A stretch of DNA of 29,417 nucleotides from Lachnospiraceae bacterium (lineage in GTDB: Bacteria > Bacillota > Clostridia > Lachnospirales > Lachnospiraceae). Made by a program: the position numbers and the translations under genes. Positions 7,845-15,552 of this stretch are shown here, piece after piece; position 1 is the stretch's first letter, and each line of letters begins with the position of its first letter. Under the pieces are notes generated by a model. It was not told where the DNA came from. It did no database searches and was given only the letters and a program-made list of their open reading frames with translations. The stretch is taken from positions 1-29,417 of the forward strand of contig CAAGFJ010000038.1 in the NCBI GenBank assembly GCA_900769115.1. The letters run 5' to 3'.

Positions 7845-7873
7845 GAATATATAGACAATTGTATTAAATAGAG

Positions 7874-7904
7874 AATGCGTAGGCGAGTGCCTACGCATTT
7901 TTTT
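7874..7904 (+). terminator. Rho-independent terminator
   Basis: Perfect 11-bp stem (AATGCGTAGGC / GCCTACGCATT), GAGT loop, then five T. It ends the DUF5684 transcript. Confidence 0.92.
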
Positions 7905-7940
7905 AGTTCCGTGGTTGTTTGCAGAAATATAATAAATAAG

Positions 7941-7970
7941 TTGCGTTGCTGATATAAGCTATGATATATT
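7941..7970 (+). promoter_or_regulatory. Promoter of the LRR protein gene
   Basis: TTGCGT (7941-7946), 18-bp spacer, TATATT (7965-7970); about 55 bp before the start codon. Confidence 0.6.
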
Positions 7971-8025
7971 AAAAGAGTAAATAAAAACAAAGGAAGTGAC
8001 GAATGTATTCAAAGGAGGAGTTATT

Positions 8026-9591
8026 ATGAGAAGGTTTGTAAAGACGATAGGGAAGATAGCGTGTTCCCTGGCTATTGTAGCATGCAGTATGATTCCATGT
8101 GTGGCACAGGCAGCAGATAAGGGAACGTATTTTAAGGCAGGAGAGTTATATTATCATACGATAGCGAAGAACCGGGTGGAAGTGTGCGGAACGACGAGGA
8201 ATGAGGGGACACTAACCATTCCATCAAAGGTAGCGTATAAAGGCAGGAGCTATACAGTGACACAGATTGCAGACCATGAGAATTATTATCAGGATACACC
8301 GATTACAGAGGAACGAACCGATGGGACAGATGTAGCAGTGAGGGCGGTCGGCTGCAGGACTTTTCGTTATGATCGGGTAGATGGCAAGATGATACCGGAT
8401 GATATATATTGGTTGGGTAGTGCAGACATTACTAAGGTAGTGCTGCCGGGAACCTTGACTTATATTGGTGAGGGAGCATTTGGCGGTTGTGACGAATTGC
8501 AAAGTGTCGTGTTCGCATCGAAGTATAACAAGCTGGTTGTTGGTAAGGATGCATTTGGAGGAAATGCACTAAAAAGTATCCGTTTCCCGAATGGCACGAT
8601 CGAGTTGAAGGATCGGGCAGCAGGTGCAACAGAGAGTATCTATATTCCGGCAAGTGTGAAGAAGATTGGAATCCGGGTGGTAAATGCGAAGACGAAGAAG
8701 GTTGTGATCGATTCACGGAACCGGTACTTCAAGATGAAGGATGGCATTTTGTATTCAGCGAATGAAAAGACATTAATTAGTGCATCCGCTAATGTGAAGA
8801 AGAAAGTGGTTTTAACGAATAAGACTTCGAAGATCATGCCTAATGCATTTGCAGAGACTTCCATTACAAGTGTGAAATGGAATAAGAAGGTGAAGGTGGT
8901 TGCAAAGGGAACATTCTACCGGTGCGACAAGCTTACTAAGGTGACCAATACCAATCGTATTCAGAAGATCGAGTACGGGGCATTTGCACAATGTTATAAG
9001 CTGCAATCCATAGGGGAAGTGCCAAATGTGACGAAGATCGGCAGAGCAGCATTCTGGCAGGATAATAAGCTTGCATTCTGTATTCCGGCTAAGGCGGTCA
9101 ATGTGGATGTCTATGCATTTGCCGGTGGAGAAGAGAGGAATCCGGATATCCAGGTAACGGTTGCTGAAGGGAATCCGGTATGCGCAGTTGAGGATCAATT
9201 CCTGGTTAAGACAGATGGGGATGATAAGATTCTTATGATGCAGGTAAAGGATGCAGCGGCAATTACCATTCCGGAAGGAATTACCGAGGTTGCAGGAGCT
9301 ATTGGTGGGGATCAATGTACACAGATCATTTTTCCAAAGACTTTGAAGAGACAGTACGGAAGAGCGCGTGTAAAGGGTGGAACGATAAAGTATCAGACGG
9401 CAGAGGTTCCGGAATTAGGCAGGGAATTTGATTTGACGAATACAAGTGGCAAGCAGCCGGTTACCATTCTGGTGCCAAAGGGTGCAAAGGAGACCTATAC
9501 GAAAGCCATTAATAGTTATCTGGGAAAATTGGAACGATATGATGGCATGGACTACTTCGATGAACTGCACCAGATTGCCGAATACGAATAA
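8026..9591 (+). CDS. Secreted BspA-like leucine-rich repeat protein
   Basis: 521 aa. ATG 8026 is preceded by a strong RBS (AAAGGAGGAG); the longer frame from 7996 lacks one. The signal peptide is residues 1 to about 29 (basic MRRFVKTIGK, hydrophobic core, cleavage near AQA|A). The mature part contains repeated LRR_5/BspA-type units, for example LTYIGEGAFGGCDELQSVVF, TKIGRAAFWQDNKLAFCIP and IQKIEYGAFAQCYKLQSIG, with the usual 'AF..C..L..I' core. No transmembrane segment, LPXTG or cell-wall repeat is visible at the C-terminus, so it is probably released or held by partners. Such proteins are common in gut and oral bacteria and often bind host or microbial surfaces. Function here is unknown. It has its own promoter and a terminator. 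Confidence 0.82.
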   Translation: MRRFVKTIGKIACSLAIVACSMIPCVAQAADKGTYFKAGELYYHTIAKNRVEVCGTTRNEGTLTIPSKVAYKGRSYTVTQIADHENYYQDTPITEERTDGTDVAVRAVGCRTFRYDRVDGKMIPDDIYWLGSADITKVVLPGTLTYIGEGAFGGCDELQSVVFASKYNKLVVGKDAFGGNALKSIRFPNGTIELKDRAAGATESIYIPASVKKIGIRVVNAKTKKVVIDSRNRYFKMKDGILYSANEKTLISASANVKKKVVLTNKTSKIMPNAFAETSITSVKWNKKVKVVAKGTFYRCDKLTKVTNTNRIQKIEYGAFAQCYKLQSIGEVPNVTKIGRAAFWQDNKLAFCIPAKAVNVDVYAFAGGEERNPDIQVTVAEGNPVCAVEDQFLVKTDGDDKILMMQVKDAAAITIPEGITEVAGAIGGDQCTQIIFPKTLKRQYGRARVKGGTIKYQTAEVPELGREFDLTNTSGKQPVTILVPKGAKETYTKAINSYLGKLERYDGMDYFDELHQIAEYE

Positions 9592-9632
9592 AGTTATCCC
9601 TGTACAAATTGGTACAAAACATATATAATAAT

Positions 9633-9658
9633 GCGTGAGTGTGATCGCTCACGCTTTA
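9633..9658 (+). terminator. Probable terminator after the LRR gene
   Basis: GCGTGAG (9633-9639) pairs with CTCACGC (9648-9654), extendable by two pairs, followed by TTTATTTG. The U-tract is modest. Confidence 0.65.
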
Positions 9659-9664
9659 TTTGTG

Positions 9665-9694
9665 TATAATGAGGAATTGTGATACGCAATTTCC
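9665..9694 (+). promoter_or_regulatory. aspS leader: -10 and inverted repeat
   Basis: TATAAT at 9665-9670 with no good -35. Just downstream, GGAATTG (9673-9679) and CAATTTCC (9687-9694) form an imperfect inverted repeat around TGATACG. There is no room for a T-box leader. Confidence 0.4.
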
Positions 9695-9720
9695 TGAAAG
9701 AAACGATATAGGAGGCAATT

Positions 9721-11511
9721 ATGGCAGAGTCAATGAAGGGGTTGCACAGAACCCACAGATGTACAGAAGTCAGTAGCAAGAATGTTAATGAGACCGTTAC
9801 CGTAATGGGATGGGTGCAGAAGAGTCGTAACAAGGGTGGTATCATTTTTGTGGATCTTCGTGACCGCAGCGGTATCTTGCAGGTAATCTTTGAAGAGGAT
9901 AAATGTGGCAGTGAGAGTTTTGCAAAGGCAGAGAAGTTAAGAAGTGAATATGTCGTTGCGATTACAGGTGAGGTTGCACTTCGTGCAGGTGGAATCAACA
10001 AGAATTTAGCAACCGGTGATATCGAGATCATTGCGAAGGATATCCGGATTCTTTCTGAGGCAGAGACACCTCCGTTCCCAATTGAGGAGAATTCCAAGAC
10101 AAAGGAAGAGGTTCGTCTGAAGTATCGTACGTTAGATCTTCGCCGTCCGGACTTACAGCGTAACCTGATCCTTAGAAGCAAGGTAGTAAGCATTATCCGT
10201 AACTTCTTAGCAGAGGAAGGATTTTTGGAGATCGAGACACCAATTCTTAATAAGTCAACCCCAGAGGGAGCAAGAGATTATCTGGTACCAAGCCGTGTGC
10301 ATCCGGGAAGCTTCTATGCGTTGCCACAGTCACCACAGATCTTCAAGCAGTTGTTGATGGCAGCCGGATATGACCGTTATTATCAGGTGGCCAAATGTTT
10401 CCGTGACGAGGATCTTCGTGCAGACCGTCAGCCGGAATTTACACAGATTGATATGGAGTTATCCTTTGTAGATATTGAAGATGTATTAGATGTCAATGAG
10501 CGTTTACTTGCCAGAGTATTCAAAGAGGCAATTGGTGTGGATATACCACTTCCACTTCAGAGAATGACCTGGGCAGAGGCAATGGAACGGTTTGGTTCCG
10601 ATAAGCCAGATATCCGCTTTGGCATGGAATTAGTCAATGTAACCGATGTGGTAAAGGATTGTGACTTTGTTGTATTTAGGGGAGCGATCGAGAATGGTGG
10701 TTCTGTCCGTGGTATCAATGTCAAGGGACAGGGTGCAATGCCGCGTAAGAAGATTGATGCTTTAGTAGATTTTGCAAAGGGTTATGGTGCAAAGGGTCTT
10801 GCTTATATTGCAATTCATGAGGATGGCAGCATCAAGTCTTCCTTTGCCAAGTTCATGAAGGATGAAGAGATGGACGCTTTGGTGAAGGCAATGGACGGAC
10901 AGCCGGGAGATCTGTTATTATTTGCGGCTGACCGGGATAAGATCGTATTCGCTGTACTTGGCGCATTGCGTTGTGAGATGGCAGACCAGTTAGAGTTGGT
11001 AAGCAAGGATGATTACCGTTTCTTATGGGTAACGGAGTTCCCTGTATTTGAGTGGTCCGATGAAGAGAACCGCTATATGGCAATGCATCATCCATTTACC
11101 ATGCCAATGGAAGAGGATCTTGATCTGTTAGATACCGATATGGGTAAGGCAAGAGCGAAAGCATATGACATCGTATTGAATGGTGTTGAGCTTGGTGGTG
11201 GTTCTGTCCGTATCCATCAGGACGATATTCAGGAGAAGATGTTCAAGCTTCTCGGAATCAGTGAAGAAGATGCACATGATCGTTTCGGATTCCTGTTGAC
11301 AGCATTTAAGTATGGTGTACCACCACACGCAGGATTAGCATTCGGATTAGATCGTATGATCATGTTAATGACCGGAGCAGATTCCATCCGGGATGTCATT
11401 GCATTCCCGAAGGTAAAGGATGCAAGCTGTCTGATGAGTAACGCACCGGATAAGGTGGATGCCAAGCAGTTAGAGGAATTGTGTATTAAGGTAGAGATAC
11501 CGGAAGAATAG
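9721..11511 (+). CDS. aspS: Aspartate--tRNA ligase
   Basis: 596 aa, the bacterial full length. It charges tRNA with aspartate in the cytoplasm. The N-terminal OB-fold anticodon-binding domain spans about 20-110 (VMGWVQKSRNKGGIIFVDLRD). The class II catalytic core follows, with motif 2 FRDEDLRADRQPEFTQID at 227-244 and motif 3 GLAFGLDRM near residue 540. The bacterial GAD insertion domain occupies about 285-420. RBS AGGAGG lies 5 nt before the ATG. No gatCAB genes are visible here, so whether it also charges tRNA-Asn cannot be judged from this window. It is flanked by terminators and appears monocistronic. Confidence 0.97.
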   Translation: MAESMKGLHRTHRCTEVSSKNVNETVTVMGWVQKSRNKGGIIFVDLRDRSGILQVIFEEDKCGSESFAKAEKLRSEYVVAITGEVALRAGGINKNLATGDIEIIAKDIRILSEAETPPFPIEENSKTKEEVRLKYRTLDLRRPDLQRNLILRSKVVSIIRNFLAEEGFLEIETPILNKSTPEGARDYLVPSRVHPGSFYALPQSPQIFKQLLMAAGYDRYYQVAKCFRDEDLRADRQPEFTQIDMELSFVDIEDVLDVNERLLARVFKEAIGVDIPLPLQRMTWAEAMERFGSDKPDIRFGMELVNVTDVVKDCDFVVFRGAIENGGSVRGINVKGQGAMPRKKIDALVDFAKGYGAKGLAYIAIHEDGSIKSSFAKFMKDEEMDALVKAMDGQPGDLLLFAADRDKIVFAVLGALRCEMADQLELVSKDDYRFLWVTEFPVFEWSDEENRYMAMHHPFTMPMEEDLDLLDTDMGKARAKAYDIVLNGVELGGGSVRIHQDDIQEKMFKLLGISEEDAHDRFGFLLTAFKYGVPPHAGLAFGLDRMIMLMTGADSIRDVIAFPKVKDASCLMSNAPDKVDAKQLEELCIKVEIPEE

Positions 11512-11519
11512 ACCAAAGA

Positions 11520-11551
11520 AAAGGGATTGCTTTTAACAGGCAATCCCTTTT
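11520..11551 (+). terminator. aspS terminator
   Basis: Perfect 11-bp stem AAAGGGATTGC (11520-11530) / GCAATCCCTTT (11540-11550), 9-nt loop; only a short T-tract follows. Confidence 0.75.
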
Positions 11552-11606
11552 ATCATGATCATAGGTTTTTTGTAGAAGTGCATGCATGTTATCCTTAGAA
11601 TAAGAA

Positions 11607-11740
11607 AAGCTGCCGTTTGGCAGCTTCTCTAATGAGGGGGGAGGAGTGCTTACGCACTCGATATGAAAAGTTTATGGTTATAATATACAGTCAGAATGTG
11701 TACAAATCGTGAAAGAAATATTAGAGATTTGTGAAATGAT
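11607..11740 (+). repeat. Structured intergenic element, copy 1 (before NUDIX gene)
   Basis: One of three related non-coding elements. In order: hairpin AAGCTGCC-GTTT-GGCAGCTT (11607-11626); CTCTAATGAGGGGGGAG (11627-11643); hairpin GAGTGC-TTAC-GCACTC (11644-11659); ATATGAAAAGTT (11661-11672); TATAAT (11679-11684); then ACAAATC (11702-11708) pairing with GATTTGT (11726-11732). Hexamers TGTGTA, CGTGAA and TGTGAA start at 11697, 11708 and 11730, so they lie 11 and 22 bp apart. It ends about 20 bp before the NUDIX ATG, so it may be a leader or regulatory site of that gene. Confidence 0.7.
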
Positions 11741-11760
11741 ATAGGAAAAGGAGAATTACA

Positions 11761-12321
11761 ATGGAATTCAATGGGATTGAGAAGAAAGAAGAGGGAAAGT
11801 TCATTACCCGGTATGATATTACCTATACCACAGTAGATCATAAGAAGAAGGTATATGAGATGATCAGCCGGAATAAGAATCTGACCACAAGGGAGGAATT
11901 AACAGATCACCCGGCAGATTCTGTCGTGTTGATCATGCATGATGAAAGCGGTGAGAAGCTGTTACTGAACCGGGAATTCCGCATGGCATGTGGCGACTTT
12001 GTGTATAACTTTCCGGCGGGTCTGATCGATCCGGGGGAAGAGTTTATGGAGAGTGCGGCAAGAGAGCTTCGGGAGGAGACGGGGCTTACATTGGTGCGTG
12101 TAGAGGATGTGTTAGGGGAAAGCTTCTCGGCAATTGGATTTTCCAATGAGAAGAATGTCTGCGTAGTTGGTGTAGCAGAAGGGGAGTTTACACCAAGCAC
12201 GTCTACCGTGGAAGAGATTGAGGCACGCTGGTATACCAAAGCAGAGGTTCGGCAGCTATTGAAGGAAGCGTACTTTGCAGCGAGAACACAGAGTTATTGT
12301 TATCTGTGGAGTAAGAAGTAG
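11761..12321 (+). CDS. NUDIX hydrolase, ADP-ribose pyrophosphatase-like
   Basis: 186 aa, cytoplasmic. The Nudix box G-x5-E-x7-REUxEExGU is complete: G87, E93, then R101-E-L-R-E-E-T-G108-L. The upstream part (VLIMHDESGEKLLLNREFRMACGDFVYNFPAG) matches the ADP-ribose pyrophosphatase group (NudF-like), which cleaves nucleoside-diphosphate sugars to a nucleoside monophosphate and a sugar phosphate. Exact substrate is unproven. RBS AAAGGAG lies 8 nt before the ATG. It stands alone between copies 1 and 2 of the intergenic element. Confidence 0.85.
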   Translation: MEFNGIEKKEEGKFITRYDITYTTVDHKKKVYEMISRNKNLTTREELTDHPADSVVLIMHDESGEKLLLNREFRMACGDFVYNFPAGLIDPGEEFMESAARELREETGLTLVRVEDVLGESFSAIGFSNEKNVCVVGVAEGEFTPSTSTVEEIEARWYTKAEVRQLLKEAYFAARTQSYCYLWSKK

Positions 12322-12391
12322 TGGATATGTTGTGAGAGTGCAGTCTCTGCAAGAGACGGTATGACGGGAAAGTTATATGGCGGACATAAAA

Positions 12392-12540
12392 AGAAGCGAA
12401 GGGGTTACCTTCGCTTCTCTTAATGAGGGGGGAGAATTCGAGTACAACTTAATGCACTCATATGAAAAGTTCTTACAATACGTAGTATAGGAAAAAAGTG
12501 TGAACAAAACGTGAAGAAAATCTTTCAGTTTTGTGAAATT
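12392..12540 (+). repeat. Structured intergenic element, copy 2
   Basis: Hairpin AGAAGCGAAGG-GGTTA-CCTTCGCTTCT (12392-12418, 11 bp); TAATGAGGGGGGAG (12421-12434); a weaker GAGT...ACTC pairing (12440-12459); ATATGAAAAGTTC; then ACAAAAC (12504-12510) pairing with GTTTTGT (12528-12534). TGTGAA, CGTGAA and TGTGAA start at 12499, 12510 and 12532. The stems differ in sequence from copy 1 but keep pairing, which supports an RNA. Confidence 0.72.
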
Positions 12541-12606
12541 TGAAAAATATTGCACATATATGTTATGTGCCGGTTATCATAGACAGAATATACCGTATAA
12601 CGTACA

Positions 12607-12755
12607 AGAAGCGAAGGGGTTACCTTCGCTTCTTTAATGAGGGGGGAGAATTCGAGTACAACTTAATGCACTCATATGAAAAGTTCTTACAATACATAGT
12701 ATATTCAGAAACTGTGAAAAAAACGTGTCCTAATTGTATATGTTTTGTGAATGAT
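12607..12755 (+). repeat. Structured intergenic element, copy 3 (before sppA)
   Basis: Same first hairpin as copy 2 (12607-12633), then TAATGAGGGGGGAG (12635-12648) and an identical middle part to about 12695. The 3' part has four hexamers at exact 11-bp steps: TGTGAA 12713, CGTGTC 12724, TGTATA 12735, TGTGAA 12746. The third stem is weaker here (5 bp). It lies about 120 bp before the sppA start. Confidence 0.72.
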
Positions 12756-12876
12756 TTCTTAAGTGTTCCTTAAGAGGTGCCGGTTTCTTGACTTTTAAGG
12801 TGGGTTGTCATATAGTGGAAATAATTAAGAAAGCTGAGTTTAGACAAGATCAGCAGGATGGAAAGGAAAGAAAATA

Positions 12877-13911
12877 ATGTCAAAAAAGCAAACAACAGGA
12901 CTGATTCTTGCGGCCGTGATATTTGTGGTGGTTGGAATTATCAGTGTAGCGACGAATACGATCTCTTCAAAGCTGGCTGCATCAAGGCAGGAGCAGGCAG
13001 GCTCCGAGATCGATAATATTATGGAGATGTTATATGGAGGAACCGATAAGGCATTAGCGGATATGCCGCAGACGAATGATTTTATTGCGATTCTTCCGAT
13101 TGAGGGAACCATTCAGGCAAGCAGCGACAGTGGATTATCCGGAGCGGGCAGTGGATACAACCATGATCTTTTGATGCAGTATGTGGATAAGTTGATGGAG
13201 AATGACTGCAATCAGGGAATCATTTTGCGGCTGAATACGCCGGGTGGAACGGTCTATGAAGCAAATGAGTTATACGGAAAGTTAGAAGAATACAAGGAGA
13301 AGACCGGACGTCCAATCTATGCCTATATGGAGAATACCTGTGCATCAGGCGGTGTGTATCTGGCATCTTCTGCGGATGAGCAGTATGCCAATGAGATCAC
13401 AACGACCGGTTCCATCGGTGTGATCATGACAACGTATGACATGTCCGGCTTATATGAGAAGTTGGGAATCAAAGAAGTGAATATTGTGTCAGCGAAGAAT
13501 AAGGATATGGGATCGTCTTCTAAGCCGTTAAGTGACGAGCAGCAGGCAATCTATCAGTCCTTTGTAGATGAATATTACAACCGTTTTGTAGAGATTGTGG
13601 CAAAGGGACGGAATATGTCCGTGGATGAGGTCAGGAAGTTAGCAGACGGGCGTGTCTATACAGCAACCCAGGCGAAGGAAAATGGTCTGATCGATGGAAT
13701 CAAGACCAAAGAAGAGTTTGATGCATATGTCAAAGAGAAGACCGGAGTAGACGATTTCTACGAGCCAGGCACGACCGGAGGATATCTGTCAAACCTGCTT
13801 AGTTCTGTAGCCAATACAAAGGAAAAGTCAGAATCAGAGGTGCTTGTGGATCTGGTGAATCGATTAGGAAGTGGGGTGCCGATGTATTATGCAGAACCAA
13901 TTGGACAATAG
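12877..13911 (+). CDS. sppA: Signal peptide peptidase SppA, S49 family
   Basis: 344 aa, membrane-anchored by one N-terminal helix (residues about 8-27) with the protease domain outside. The single-domain bacterial form uses a Ser/Lys dyad: Ser147 in ENTCASGGVYLASSADEQ, and Lys209 in the NKD of SAKNKDMGSSSKPLSDEQQ. ILRLNTPGGTVYEANELY (117-134) and TTGSIGVI (176-183) are also typical. It degrades signal peptides left in the membrane after secretion. An RBS (GGAAAGGAAAG) lies upstream. The end overlaps the RDD gene by 23 bp, which indicates coupling. Confidence 0.93.
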   Translation: MSKKQTTGLILAAVIFVVVGIISVATNTISSKLAASRQEQAGSEIDNIMEMLYGGTDKALADMPQTNDFIAILPIEGTIQASSDSGLSGAGSGYNHDLLMQYVDKLMENDCNQGIILRLNTPGGTVYEANELYGKLEEYKEKTGRPIYAYMENTCASGGVYLASSADEQYANEITTTGSIGVIMTTYDMSGLYEKLGIKEVNIVSAKNKDMGSSSKPLSDEQQAIYQSFVDEYYNRFVEIVAKGRNMSVDEVRKLADGRVYTATQAKENGLIDGIKTKEEFDAYVKEKTGVDDFYEPGTTGGYLSNLLSSVANTKEKSESEVLVDLVNRLGSGVPMYYAEPIGQ

Positions 13912-14626
13912 AGTATATGCGGGATTTTTTGTAAGACTTGTTGCATACCTGATTGATAGCGTCTTGGCTGTCCTGGCTGTGTCGGTCGTGAAGTTGCCGC
14001 TTAGCTTCATGTCGTTGGCGGGAGTGGATGCACTGAAGGCAAACTTCCTGTTCCAGCATTCCATATTGGATGTAGTCAGCTATATAGGTGTGGTAGCATA
14101 TTTTACACTGCTTACCTATTATACCCATTCGACACCGGGCAAAATGCTGATGCGTTTAGAGGTAGTTACGACCAAGGAGGAATGGACATTTCTGAATATC
14201 CTTTACCGGGAATCGATCGGACGGTTTCTTTCTTCGCTGCTTTGCATTGGTTACATTGCAGTTGCCGTTCAGGATAAGAAGCAGGGATTTCATGATATGT
14301 TGTGCGATACCTATGTGGTATACCGGGATATGATCTGCTGTGAAGAGAAAACACCGGGTAAGCAGGTTACAACACAACCGGTGGATGGCAATGAAGTAGA
14401 GAGTGGGGAACCGTTCCACGCAGAAGAGGAAACAGGTTCTACAACGGAGCCTATACGCGCGGCGTTTCAGCTTAGTGAAAGTCACCCGATCGATACGGGT
14501 GCTGTGGTATCTGTGGATCAGGAACCGGGTGAAACGGGATCGGTTGAGACAAAGCCGGAGAATACCTATGATGGTCTGAACCCGGATTCCAGCAATCTGT
14601 ATCAGGACGAAGGTAGAACTGAATAA
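13889..14626 (+). CDS. RDD-family membrane protein with acidic C-terminal tail
   Basis: 245 aa from ATG 13889; the GTG at 13871 is in frame but has no RBS. RDD motif: RVYAGFFVRLVAYLIDSVL (residues 8-26) with the defining Arg and Asp. Hydrophobic segments lie at about 13-42, 62-85 and 115-135. HSTPGKMLMRLEVVT and GFHDMLCDTYVVY (about residues 140-155) are classic RDD landmarks. The last 85 residues are hydrophilic and rich in Glu, Thr, Pro and Gly, which is unusual for the family. RDD proteins have been linked to ion transport, but the role here is not known. It overlaps sppA and is followed by a terminator hairpin that also holds the next gene's RBS. Confidence 0.85.
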   Translation: MQNQLDNRVYAGFFVRLVAYLIDSVLAVLAVSVVKLPLSFMSLAGVDALKANFLFQHSILDVVSYIGVVAYFTLLTYYTHSTPGKMLMRLEVVTTKEEWTFLNILYRESIGRFLSSLLCIGYIAVAVQDKKQGFHDMLCDTYVVYRDMICCEEKTPGKQVTTQPVDGNEVESGEPFHAEEETGSTTEPIRAAFQLSESHPIDTGAVVSVDQEPGETGSVETKPENTYDGLNPDSSNLYQDEGRTE

Positions 14627-14631
14627 ATTAT

Positions 14632-14683
14632 AAAATGCCGTCAATCCTATAGATAAGAATGAATTGGATTGGGGGCATTTTTT
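14632..14683 (+). terminator. Terminator hairpin whose 3' arm contains the ywmB RBS
   Basis: AAAATGCC (14632-14639) pairs with GGCATTTT (14674-14681), and CAATCC (14642-14647) with GGATTG (14666-14671). The loop is 18 nt and the T-run is 14678-14683. The RBS GGGGG (14671-14675) is in the 3' arm, and the GTG start of ywmB follows the T-run at once. Confidence 0.78.
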
Positions 14684-15433
14684 GTGACAAGAAAGGCAAA
14701 GATTAGTTTTTTGATTGTTGTATGGAGTATCGTTGCCGTGCAGATGTGCGTCAATTACCGGCAGCATATGAAGTCAGAACAGGATACCGTGACGGCATTT
14801 TCTGTGGTGCAGGAGGAGGGAACGAAGGAAACAATACAGGGATATGGTAAGTTCGGAGATATGGAATTATCGGTGTCGAATAAGAAAAAGATGCTGGAGA
14901 ATCTGGCACAGAAGTTAGGAATCACCGATGGGTACACATACAGCGGGTCAAGTGGTGATGGCTATGAGAAGATTATCCTGACAAAGAATGGAAAACATGC
15001 GGTGACGATACTGCAGATCATCAGTATGGAGCAGGAAGGAGGGGAGCCGGAACAGTATATTGCAATGTCAATCGCAACCGAAGAGAGTGTGGAGCAGGGA
15101 ATTGCATTGTATCAGAAGGTAAAGCGTGTATATGACGAGATTGGCGTGGAAGCACAGGTCAGTCTTGAAGTGGAGGCAACCGGAAAGGGCAATCAGGTAT
15201 CCATGGAAAAGGGCGGTATTCCCGATCAGATCTTTCGGGCAATACATGCGAAGAAGGTAGACGCGGTCAAAGAAAATGGTATCTATACGGTGTATGGGTA
15301 TACCCGGTTAGAAGACAGGTATCTGGTGCTGAATAAGAAAAAGGTCAACATTCAGGTCGTTATGCGATATGATCAGAATGCAGATCAGACTTACATTAAG
15401 ATTGGGGTTCCAATTGTTAATTCGTCCTATTAA
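14684..15433 (+). CDS. YwmB-family protein
   Basis: 249 aa from GTG 14684, which has GGGGG 8 nt upstream; TTG 14669 in the same frame has no RBS. The N-terminus TRKAKISFLIVVWSIVAVQM is a signal or anchor segment. The rest fits YwmB (DUF1779, TATA-box-binding-like fold): the stretch LAQKLGITDGYTYSGSSGDG near residues 70-90 and the C-terminal part IFRAIHAKKVDAVKENGIYTV to VYGYT. Homologs are found in sporulating Firmicutes next to envelope or spore genes; the biochemical role is unknown. Its RBS lies inside a terminator stem, so translation from read-through RNA should be limited. Confidence 0.72.
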   Translation: MTRKAKISFLIVVWSIVAVQMCVNYRQHMKSEQDTVTAFSVVQEEGTKETIQGYGKFGDMELSVSNKKKMLENLAQKLGITDGYTYSGSSGDGYEKIILTKNGKHAVTILQIISMEQEGGEPEQYIAMSIATEESVEQGIALYQKVKRVYDEIGVEAQVSLEVEATGKGNQVSMEKGGIPDQIFRAIHAKKVDAVKENGIYTVYGYTRLEDRYLVLNKKKVNIQVVMRYDQNADQTYIKIGVPIVNSSY

Positions 15434-15552
15434 AAATTTTTAAAAAAATTTTCCGGCATTTGCCATAGTTTGGCAGGGTGGCATGATAAGCTTAATTCAT
15501 GAACGATGTGAGTGCACAACTCACACAAAGAAGAAAGGATTAGGTGATTATT
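15434..15552 (+). other. Intergenic leader with two hairpins
   Basis: After ywmB comes an A/T-rich stretch (15434-15453), then TGCCA-TAGTT-TGGCA (about 15461-15475). A 7-bp hairpin TGTGAGT-GCACA-ACTCACA lies at 15507-15525. Both precede a short ORF. No clear -35/-10 pair. Confidence 0.45.

Larger units (their letters stand above)
12322..12876. other. 555-bp intergenic region holding element copies 2 and 3
   Basis: No convincing gene. It contains two copies (12392-12540 and 12607-12755) of the structured element, about 215 bp apart, whose first 85-90 bases are almost identical while their flanks differ. A short palindrome GCAGTCTCTGC lies at about 12341. Downstream of copy 3 there is CTTAAGTGTTCCTTAAG (12758-12774) and then TTGACTTTTAAGG, a possible -35 for sppA. 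Confidence 0.7.

Noticed and set aside
9594..10193. 199-aa minus-strand frame over aspS
   Set aside because: Antisense shadow of a well-supported aspS; composition is atypical and there is no RBS.
12540..12773. 77-aa frame through element copy 3
   Set aside because: It reads through the hairpins and repeats, has no RBS, and the same region in copy 2 is closed. Treated as non-coding.
15462..15500. Sigma-54 promoter (TGGCA-like)
   Set aside because: The -24 GG and -12 GC spacing does not fit.
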